A stretch of 64,000 nt of DNA from Mermis nigrescens (Eukaryota > Nematoda > Enoplea > Mermithida > Mermithidae): positions 171,379 through 235,378 of the forward strand of contig JAVLUZ010000015.1 in assembly GCA_036768485.1 (NCBI GenBank), written 5' to 3'. Position numbers and translations under genes: made by a program. This document shows positions 46,901 to 58,900 of this stretch, in pieces; within the stretch, counting starts at the first letter, position 1; the number at the start of each line of letters is the position of its first letter. The notes under the pieces were generated by a model. That model saw only the letters and a program-made list of their open reading frames with translations, did not search any database and was not told where the DNA came from.

Positions 46901-49900
46901 AATAGGATTATGTGTCCTTGTAAAGAAAGATAAAGGAAACAAAGAATAGACAAACTGGTACACAAAAGACAAACAAAGCAGAGAATAGACAAACTGGTTC
47001 GCAATCATTTTCGCACTTTTACTATCATGCTCAACAAGCATGCGCAGTTTCATTCAACGAACAAATAGTGCATTAAATTACTAAAGTGATGTGGAGTGCT
47101 GGATTATTTTAGCTGATTCAAGCTTTTAAATTTGTTGAATCTATATAGCAATAAATAATAATGACTCGCGCGGAAAATTTTGAAGTTTTTACCTTTTTGA
47201 ACTTAGTTTTCTGGACATACATCATTGCAACAAAAAAATCAACAATATTTCTGAAAAATTTCGGGGGGCAGGTTCCCCCAATGCCCCCTGGCTACGCCTA
47301 TGGCTGACTGCATTTGGAACATCGATAGGTTTTGAACCAGGTACAACTAAAACAGTTGCGCGCACGATGTGAATAAAAGTTGCAGTTTAAATTCATATAA
47401 TGGTCACTGAAGTGAATGAATTATAAAAAAAGCGTCGCTAACAGATAATTTCTCGTTTAAATTTGTTTACAATGAAGAATAAGAAGAATTCGGCACAAAT
47501 AAAATAGTGTAAGTAAAGAGCTGAATAATGGAATATGCCTACACCGTATGCGCGATATATTGTGATAATAGGAAATATTAACAGACTCGCTTATTTAACA
47601 TCTTACGGTTGATTATATCAAATCACATTTACATTGTGATTCAGTCGCACTTTAGAAGCAATATGTTTCTAGCTTTCTAATTCAATTCTTAGCACATATT
47701 GCATAAGTGCAGTGCTAATTTTCCATTTTATATTAGGGGTTTCGGGTACCCGGGTAGTAAACTTATTTTCTACCTGGGTACCCTGGTACCCGTTCGGGTA
47801 CCCGCGTGCAGCTCTAATTATAATTCATTATTTGTCACCCCTCCTAGGGCTGTGTTAACTTCATGCTTTTGAATTTGTCGGGTTCGGGAATATACGGACA
47901 TTTCTTGTTGTCGTAACGTAGAGTGCATGAACGATGGACACATTTTTGCAAAAAATGTGCTTCATAATAGTTACCATGTATTCCTTTTAAAAAGGCAAAG
48001 CTTTCTTAGCTTGTTTACTACAAAACTTGTAAAACAATATTGAACTGCTTCTGCATAGTTTTGAAATAAATACTGAGCAAAATAAAAATGTACCCATTAA
48101 AAATGTACTACGCAACGCACATAATTTACGTTGCTTAGAAATTTTCAGGCAAGAGCACCAGAGTCAGAGCAAAAGAGTTTTAAGAACTATGCTAGTTTAT
48201 AGATATTGAAACTCGTTTTCCTGCTATGTACTACAAGGACGATAATTTTAAGCAAAAAAGATAAGTTTTGTATATTTTCTTAATTGAAAAATTGACAAAT
48301 TGAACCGCAAAGTTTATTAATACGATTACTTTGATTGTAAATTATATATACCACGAAATTACAATGCCTGCCTGCCTTTAATTTCAGTTGCATCCATAAA
48401 TGACCTTGTGGGTTTGGCTATTTTTCAACCTATCCAGAATTCGCGATTTTCCATAAAAAAATTCGCAGACAAGGTACTGTTTTTAGCATCTTTAGCGATC
48501 TTTTGGCTTACAAGCGTCAAATTTTCAACGCTTCGCGCTATATACTCATTTGTTGACTATATTTTGTTCACTTTACTCGAACTTTTTGATATTTTTTAAA
48601 AATTTTTTAAGTTTTAACATTCTATAAAGATAAAGCATCGTTAAAAACGCCGAAAGAATTATATTTCTGATGCTTAATTACCATGTTTGAGCACAAAGAT
48701 ACTATAGAATGGTTCACTCAGAACAAAATTTTCATGATAAGCATTTCTAGTTGCAATGCTTGAATTGAAAACAAAAGCTTAAGTACATAGCGCTTTGTGG
48801 GCAAATCAAACTAACGTGCGATGTTAAGCTTTGCTTATCTGTTAATGATGAAAAACATGCAAAATTCGAAATTAAGCATTGTGTAAGGGTAAGAAGAGCT
48901 GAAGTAACATGACAAAACTTATAAAGAAACATTATGTACTTTACAAAATTATATTTAAAAAACCAGAAGCCTATTTTTATAAAAAAAGGTTGTTTTGGTT
49001 TAAGTTAACTTAACACAATTTACTTTTCTAAACCCGACAAATAACTCATTTTTTAATCGTTTTTTATGTTGTTTTCATTGCAGAGCACAAAGACAAAAAT
49101 CAAGATATTGTTTACGGACTAAATGATTTTCATCATAATATGAGAAAAAAAGCTGAGAAAAGCTAAAGAATGCATTTTTAGAAAAAAACGCTAAAAATGC
49201 AAATCTATTCCTTATCTCATCAATCATGTTAGATGTTAGGGCCAATAGGCGGCGGTCGCCCCACCCTTTCAACTTCCTCATATATTAAAATGAACAGAGC
49301 TTAACAATTCTATGATTCTATCTTGTCTTTGCTGCTGTAGCATGCAGCAAACAATACATATATCAATTAATCCGATTATAAACATTTCTGTTCTACCCTG
49401 ACATGTAAGACAAACATAAATTTAGAGTTTGTGACAGTTCAAAGAATAGTTCGTTTTCATACACTAATTTAAATTTCATCAAGATTCATAAAAAATAATA
49501 ATTTGTAAGGGAATCAATAATTGTTCTCATTTTGGCAAACTCCGATACGAGACGACTTTTATTGTCGCAAAACCAGGGATAACGATTCTGAATACGATGC
49601 CAATCCCTTAAAATCTGTGATAACCGATTTTTATTCGATTCGTACATGCACATAGGGAGGGAGGGGGTGAGAGAGGGGTATTACCCCCGGTAAAGAGTCC
49701 AAAAATTAGGTACGTATGTCAAGTGATTAGAGCCAAAAAATAGTGGATTTTCAAGCGATTTCGAAGCAAAAATAGCCAAAAACTCGATTTACTGTAGTTA
49801 AATTCTGTATTTTACCCCACCCTGACCCCAAAATCTTAATTTTACCCCTCCCTGGCCAAACTGACCTGGTGTATCTATGATTTGATTCCATGAAGAATAA

Positions 49901-52900
49901 TCGATTCCGATTAATCGCAACATCTTTACTGACGCAACGACATATTATGTGCATATGCCCGTCTCCTAAAGGCAGCATGTTAAGTAGTCAAACTTACTTT
50001 TCTCAGTTGTTCTTCGATGTTGGGCGAAAGAATTATGAATGCCGTTATAGTTCCTAACAGAAGCATGAAGGCGTACATTAGTCGGCTGCTCGTACTACTT
50101 TTACACATTGACCCACAGCACAAGCCACATGCGGCACTTCCAAAACAACAAGCCAGCTGAAAATATAAGCATTTTTAGCTGGATGCAGAAAATCGTCCTG
50201 TTTCTGTCAAATATTATTTTTTAAACAACCATAAAACAGTACGATCGCTTATGAAAGTAAAAGGCTGCTCACAGACATGCGCGGCATGGGAATTCTGGGG
50301 GTGGGTGAAATTTTAAAGTGCCTTTTTCGGGCTCAACACCGTCTTTAGGCGTTTCTGACGATGCTTAACCATTGAATAAATTTTGAAAAAAATCAAAAAA
50401 TTCGAATAAATTGGAGAAAGTATAGTAAAAAAATAACTATATGGCGCGCAGAGCCGAAAATTTGGCGCTTTTGAGAAAACAGATAGCTAGAAACGCTTAA
50501 AACAGCACCTTTTCTACGAAGTTTTTGGAAACTTTCAGAAAAGCACGAATTCTGGAAGGTTGAGAAATTTCAGGGGGGTTTAAAAACTTTCTGGAAGGCA
50601 TGAAATTGTAAATTGAACCAAGTTTACTGAGCTAGGTACCAAATTAAAATCGATGTCCGATGGAAATCTGTCTTCGACACTTCTCAAATTATTTGCATGG
50701 GTACCCATCCGCAAACTGTTTTTAGTCATCAATGTATAGGTACATACATGATCTTGCGGGTTTCATTAAAGGGTTCTTTCAGCCCCCAGAAATTTTCTCG
50801 AATCCGTCTGATATTTTTCGAAATTTCTTTAGATTTTGCGTTCTAGAAAAATAAAGCATCGTCAGAAACGCCGAAAAATGATGTTTTCGAAGCGTAGCCA
50901 CTAGCCACCGCCTTTAAGCACAAAAAAGACGCTTTAGAAAAAGTTTCGGGTTTCAACCCGCCCCAGAATTACAATGCTGTGCACGTCTCATTAGGTAGAT
51001 GCCTACTTAATCTATTGAGACGAGGACCAATATACCATCTAAGCAAATCATTCACTTTAGAGTGCTTCTACAGAATCTAAATTCTGGTGACATAATCAGC
51101 AGTAATAATAATGATTACAGTAATATATAGTCCTTAGCAAAACTTAAGGATTGTCAATCGCTAAAATTTGGTGGCACAACATGAAAGGTAAACTTATCTG
51201 CAAGCAAGTAAATATAAAATACACATATACCTATTTACATATAGACATGCATAGGATGTATGTGAATCAGGCCCGTATTCAGGATGATAGGGGGCACATG
51301 CCCCGCCTGAATTGAAATATGTGAATGATTTTTGCCTTGACTCCCTCTTTGCCTTTTTAGCCAAAAATCGCTTGAAAATTTCGGCGCTTCGCGCCGGATG
51401 TTTCAATAGTCTATTTAGTCCCAAGCGCTCGATTTAAGCACTCCATTTTTAGTCTTTATACGACCTAAAGCGTATTTTGCATTTCTATGCAGAAAATGGG
51501 ATTTGTTCAGGAAACAAGAATGACACCAATTTTTTGGCGATGATTACGGATTTGTTAATGAACTTTGACCATTTTTAGGATGAATTCAAAACCGTGATTC
51601 GGCTGATTTTGTAAAAAATTTAATGTAAGGACTGGAAATTGAAGTGCTCTATCGACAAAATTTTCCGGAGCTTTGCTCCGGACCCCTGGGGGGCGCTTGA
51701 GCGCGCAGCCCTAGACCCCCAGCCCTAGAAGAGATGGTTTCGATTGAATTTTTACTGTATCAAAGGAGACCGAGTAGCAAAATTTGCAAACTTAAATACT
51801 TAAATTCATGCTTTGGTCCCCCCTTACGCTTTAGAAAAATTTTGGTCGTGTCCCCACCCCCGAAACAAATCCTGGGTACGTGCCTAGTGGTAATTATGGG
51901 GCGGAGCAAGGGGGTGGGGGAATTTTGAAGTACTTTTCTAGGCTAAAAAAACGGCGGATTCGCATCATTATTTTTTGCGTTTCTGACGATGCCATATGTT
52001 TCTGAAGGTGAAAACATATCTGAAAAAATTGAACAAAGCATAGTCAACAGATGAGTATAGGGTAAAAGTCAAAAGACCTAATGCGGAATGGTGTCGTAAC
52101 ACTGAATGCTATTTTCTGCTGCTCTACAAGGCGCGAAGCAGCGGAGAATCTTGTGATTTTGCCTCTCTAAAACGCATTTTTACATAACAAAAATTTTCCA
52201 CAAATACCGACCAAGCCCGAAAATTTATTCCGCTTTTCAAAAATTTGGTTGACAAAGACCAAAATGTGGGAAAATCGGTATGCCTCCCAGCGATCGACCG
52301 GGCTCAAAAAAACCGGGATCGGGATCAGCTACGGGGCCCGGGCTTACATGCTTAAGGATATACGTGTATAGATATATACCCATTATAGGTATTTATTAAG
52401 GTATGACGATTATATGTTTACGTATAGCCTGTATTCATATGTGTATGATTAGTAAAAAGACGTCAATAAATAATAATGTACAATGTTTAGAAAGATATAG
52501 TAAGACAAAAATAAATACAACATTTTGAATTAAATATGAGTTAAGGATTCATGATAATATATGATAACAGGATATTATCATAATGGTAAGATGAAGCTTT
52601 ATTATAAGAGTTTGTCATTTATGTAATTTCTAAAATTAAATTTAGCTTAGCTTTTATCATAGAGGACTTTGCCATTTGAGAATATATTTTTAAAATTAAA
52701 TTTAGATTGAACATAAGTTAGGTGATCGATCGATGCTAGGGATTCCGACCATATTTCACCATCCATGAAAAAAATATTTATTGGCTGAATTACTTTAAAT
52801 ATTACAGTTTACGTATTCAATAATGTAAAACGCGCACGCAAATAGAAACATATGGGAAGAACATGGGAATGACAAAACATAACTTGTCCTCATGACTTCG

Positions 52901-55900
52901 ATATACACGACATTAAAGGTATATATTTGTCAGCCGAATCAGCAATACAATGTTATACGTTCTATAAGATCTAATGCATGACACGTGGTTACTAATACAC
53001 ACAAAAAAATAAAAAATCAAAAGGTGAAATTGAAGAACTAAATAAACAAAAATTAGCGAAACTTGTCAAATAAATGCAAAAAAGTAAAGTGTACTGGTAA
53101 GTAAAGCCAAGGCGTACAGGCAGTGCACTTACATAAGCCCCTTAAGAAATTCTAATAAATTAAGCTTAGAAACCATAAGCCTGAACTGTTTAAAATTTCT
53201 GCAGTCAACAATACATTGTGGCAATGTATTCCAAATTCTAGCCACCCTGTTTGCAAAATCGTTTCTACAATCCAAATGAGATTTTCTAATATACAACTTT
53301 ATGTCGTTATTTGACCTAGTACCCTGTTAGGTGCAGATTCGAAAAAATCTGAAACAGAAAGCAACTGTCCCTTAATTATCCTAGAAGCAAAAGTAAGGTC
53401 AAAACAGATACGCCGTGTTTCGAGTCTTTCAAGATCTATTCAATTATCCGCTATAAAACAAATCGTGCTGTCGATGCCGCCGCCAAAGTATTTGTTTTGT
53501 AAATTTACGTTGAACATTTTCTATTTGGTTGATGTCTTTTATCAGGTAAGGATTCCAAACCACAGAGCTATACTCTAGTATCGGTCTTACATAAGCTTTG
53601 AAAGCTTTCACCATCAAACCAATATTTCTGGAAATAAAGTTTTTTGTATCAAAGATGCAACTCTGGAAGCTTTGGATGCAATATTCACACGATGAATGCT
53701 AGAGGACAGGTAACTTTTAAATCCTCGATAGAAAAAATATATAAAAAAGCAGATTCGCTTTCCACAGTCATCAAAGTAATTATGACGACTTAATTTTAGT
53801 GATTCTAGCATTCTTTGCTTGAGCCTTCCGAATTTTCAAGCGCTCTTTTATGTAACATTATCATAAAAAGGCAAGATAAATATTAAGCACTTATTAAATC
53901 AGCTGATTCCTGCTGCATCCCATAATTTTGGCTTGATATTCTAACAAATTATAGATCCAATGACGCCTGTGGTCAGCACGGTTCTGTAAAGAACTTGCGA
54001 TATATGTTTAAGGGCAATAAACGTGAGTATTTTGCTAGCTACAAAATTAAATAATATATGCCCTAAAATAATTTCACTTTGGCATTGTGTGTGACAAAAA
54101 TCTTGTTAATTTTGAAAACTGTACCGATTCGACTATATGTATACTTAGTTCTTGTTATATCTTTGCTACTGTGTATAAATGATTTTTTATCGAATAAATG
54201 TTCAGGACAATCTGCATTATTTCGATTCCTTCATTTAACTCATTAAACCAAATGCTACTTTTATCTCACTTATTTGTAGCTAGTGGCTTAAAGATTTAGA
54301 GTTGACAAATACGTTCTAATTATAGTTGGAAATTGTACGTTTTCAAAAAACTATTTTTGCAAAAAACACTTTTACATTTATTTGAATGGGAATCACACAT
54401 GCACACAGGGGGTGAGGGGGGTATTACCCCCTGAAAGGTCAGCTAGACCGGTACTGTCCGGCGATTTTGAGCAAACAGGTCTTGTTCTGCATCATTTTTG
54501 ACATCAAAATTAGTAAAAATCAGTGATCGTACGGGGACCCCGACCCCAACCCCAAAAAACCCCAGCCTAAACCCCGACCCCCGACCGGGGGAATGATTTT
54601 TCGAGTTGGGGTTGAACCTTTTTTCGGGGGTGAAATATAGCATTTTATTTGTTGGTACATAGAGGAATTGTATAAATAGCAAATATATTCGGAACAAGGA
54701 CGATTCATTCACCAACAAAATTAATATGTTAAACTCGACACTCGCGATATTTAATAAAAAGTACGCCTGGTCGCCATGTTGTTAAGACGTACATACATGT
54801 TCGCATATTTTCCATTATGAAGTGCGCCGAAATTACTGCGGAATCACAGGCGTAGCCGGGGGGGAATGAAGGCAAATGCCCCCCGGAATTTTTCAGAAAT
54901 TATGTTGATTTTTCTAGCACAATGTGTCCAGAACATTGAGTTTAAAAAGGCACAAACGTGAAAATTTTCTCGGCGCTTCGCGCCGAGTCATTATTATTTA
55001 TTGTTAACCAGATCCAATGAATTTAAAAGCTTGAATCTGTTAAAATAATCCAGCACTTCGCAGCACTTTAGAGATTTAATGCACTATTAGTTGATTGAAT
55101 GAAACTGCACATGCTTGTTGAACATAATAGTAAAAGTGCGAAAATGTTTGCGTACCAATTTATCTATTCTCTGCTTTGTTTATCTTTCATTACAAGGACA
55201 CATAATTCTATTTTAAATGAAAGGAAATGCCAAATTTTCTTGTTTTTTTGCGCATTTTCTGTTTTCTGAACTAGTTAATAAGAAGACCACAAATGGGCCT
55301 GAAAATGGTAAGAACAAAATTTTCATTGATACATCTTTCAATGACTTATTGGTTGCGCACCCGTTGCTGCGCTACATACTTAGGTCGAAAAACGCATTTC
55401 AGCTCAGAAGTTTTGTGCAGTGTAGGTGTTCATCAATTTTAAGTTTTTTGGACTTAATTCAGAACCGAGATTTTGTCAATTTGCGAAAATTTTAACTTTA
55501 CTTATTAAAAATTAGAGTGCTTTTTTACAAAATTTTTGGGGTTTCTGCGCTGACCTCGCTGGTGGCGCTTGAGCGTGTCACCCCAGACCCCCAGCCATAC
55601 AGTCTCATTCTGCATGTTGAAAAAGATTTTTAAGAGGACAGAAAAGGTAAAAGGATTAGGAATTTTTAAAAATTTTCGGCGCTTCGCGTCGCAATTAGTT
55701 TATCTGTTCTGTATGATTTAAGCGGCATAAATTGAGTTTAAAGCGTAAAAACGTCAAAATTTTCCTGCGCTTAGCACCGCCGATTATTGTCTAGGGCGGT
55801 AAAATATGATTAAATTTCTTGATGCTTTGCGCCACTTATGATTTCCGAATTGTTTGTCAATAAAGAGGCGTATATAAATTCTACATTAAAACGGTAAAAA

Positions 55901-58900
55901 TTTCGAAAATTTCCGGCGCTTCGCGCTATTGGCTCCTCTACAATCAGTGCGCCATAGAAAACCCTTGTGAAAAAACTGTGGAAGAATACAAAAAGCAAGA
56001 GCAATTAGTGATTAAAGTTGAAAGTAATGCTAAATTGCTAAAACCATGCTTGAACTTGGAATGAAAATAAAATGTTGAACATAACCAGCTTTATTAGTAT
56101 GCTCTACAAACAAGTGTATCGTTTTTATCCTTTCCAAATTGGTATGTAATCATGCAATGTTAATTTTTAATCTACAAACCTGACCCCAACCCCGAAAACT
56201 GGGGTTTTTCTATCCCCAACCCCTGACCCCCGATTGGGGGGTGAAAATCTGACCCCGTACAATCACTGGTAAAAATGTCAGCCTTTTCCGGCGCTTCGTG
56301 CCAGATTAGTACTTTTATACTTTTCACTAAAAAGCGCCCAAAATTGATAAATTTTTGCATTTTTTAGTGTTGTGAACGTTGAATTGACTGTTCTAGATTT
56401 TTGGCATTTCACCCCCCCCAGCCAATTCCTGACCTTGTGCACCTATGATGGGAATCGCCTGCTTTAAAACGCATTTCTTGTGTAATAGTTATAAGAACGG
56501 AAGTTAATTATAGGCGAATGTAACCATGCTGCAGAATTGTTCGATCCGATAAACTATATAGGTCTCATTTATTACATCCAATATATACCTATTCCGCCCG
56601 ATTCGTTTTCTTGCGTAATAGTTATTGCAACGGGAAGTGAATAACAGGCGAAAGTAAACAACACTGCAGAATTGCAACCAATCCGATAAGCTATATATTT
56701 CTCATTTATTAGCCCAATACCTATTCGCCCCGATCGCTACATCTCTGTAATTCCACTACTTTTGTTTCTGCTTTTTTAGTAACGATTATTACTTCTGTTT
56801 TTCATCGGAGCTCATTTTTGCTTTCAGAATAATCAGGAGACAGCGCACCCAAAAGGGGTATCACATTGGTAAGTGATATAAAGCTTTATATCCACAAATT
56901 TCATTTGGACTGTAGGAAAAACGACTTTGCAAACAGGACGGCTAGAATCTGGAATAATCTGCCCCAAAGTATTGTTGATTGTGAATCTTTTAAACGGTTT
57001 AAGGGTTTGATTTCTAAACTTTGTTTAGATGAGTTTCTAAAGGGGCGTACGTGAGCGCGATCCGCCTGTACGTCTCAGCCATTACTATGCTATGCTGATA
57101 AACTTTCTTTCGTTCCTTCAACATCTTTTATTATATCCTTTTTCATGTAATTTCTATTGCATTTTCTACGGCAGTAATTGCTAATAAAATATTATTAATA
57201 TTATTATTATTATTCAAAGTCTTTGTTTCTCATTTTAAGTTGCTTGGAGAATTTATGCTCTGTTAGGGCATTGACAATGTGCCATCATTTGTACTCAACT
57301 GGGTCAAAGCTTTCTTGATGGGTAGGTCACAAAAGGTGAAAATAAATGGTTTCCTTTCAGCCCCTATTCCGGTAATTAGTGGTGTTCCCCAGGGTAGTGT
57401 GCTAGGGCCTACATTATTTTTAGTTTACCTTAACGACCTGGTCGATAGTATCATGCATAGCAATATCATGCTGTTTGCTGATGATTTAAAAATATTTAAT
57501 TTTTCATGTGAATTCAGATCCTTGCAAGCAGGCCTTGATTCATTGCATGGGTGGACCGAAAAATGGCAACTGCAAATAAGTTATGACAAATGTGCAACCT
57601 TGTTTTTGGGATATGGCAACCCTAAAAACATCTATAACCTTTTCTTAAAAGATCTAGCTGATGCAGAAGCTTCAAATCAAGGATTTAGGAGTTTTTGTTA
57701 GTAAAATGACCTGTCCTCTAGCATTCATTGTGTGAATATTGCATCCAAAGCTTCCAGAGTTGCTTCTTTAATACAAAAACTTTTATTTCCAGAAATATTG
57801 ATTTGATGGTGAAAGCATTTAAAGTTTATGTAAGACCGATACTAGAGTATAGCACGGTGGTGTGGAATCCTTCCTTACCTGATAGAAGACATCAACCAAA
57901 TTGAAAATGTTCAACGTAAATTTACAAAACGGATACTTTGGCGGCATCAACAGCAGGATTTGTCTTATAGCAAACGATTGAATTTGTTAGATCTTGAAAG
58001 ACTCGAAACACGGCGTATCTATTTTGACCTTACTTTTGCTTTTAGGATAATTAAGGGACAGTTGCTTTCTGTTTCAGATTTTTTCGAATCTGCACCTAAC
58101 AGGGGTACTAGGTCAAATAACGACATAAAGTTGTATATTAAAAAATCTCATTTGGATTGTAGAAAGAACGATTTTGCAAACAGGGTGGTTAGAATTTGGA
58201 ATACATTGCCACAATGTATTGTTGACTGCAGAAATTTTACACAGTTTAGGGTTTTGGTTTCAAAGCTTAATTTATTAGAATTTCTTAAGGGGCGTATGTA
58301 AGTGCACAGCCTGTACGCCTTGGCTTTACTTACATACCAACTCACTTATTTCGCATTATTTTTTGCATTTATTGACAATTCCTTTCCTTAAATTGCTCAT
58401 TTAATAATTCTTTGCATTATTGTATTGGTATTTGTTGTAACATGTCTTGTCCATGTAATTCAGCCAATAAACTATTCTAATTCTAATTCTAATTCTAACA
58501 TGCACAGTTAAAAATTTCTGGGAGGTGAAATCGAAAAAATCTTAAAGTGCCTTTTTTACTTTAAAAAACGCTTGATATGCGTTGAAAAAGCGATTTTTAA
58601 GCATTCCTCATAATGCTCTTTGTATCTAGAACATAAAAACACGAAAAATTTCGAAAAATTGCATTAAATTGACCAAAATATAGTCAGAAAAAGACTAAAT
58701 GCCAACTTAGCGCAAGCGCCAAAAATTTGACAATTTTGAGGGGAAGAGTAAAACATGGACATGGACCGGTCCATGGACCATGGATCGCACGGGTAAAACA
58801 TGGACCATGGATTGGTCCATGGACCATCGATCTAAGGAGTAAAATATGGAGCAAGGAGCGCTCCAATGAGTGTGAGACATGAGTATGGAACTACGTATGT

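Larger units (their letters stand above)
42143..49997. other. SERINC intron 2 content
   Basis: 7.9 kb dominated by two large nested hAT complexes (42752-45573 and 45606-47816, only 32 bp apart), then a family B scrap (48408-48660) and family D copy 49641-49879. 42143-42751, 47825-48400 and 48670-49560 show no recognised feature. Confidence 0.65.
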
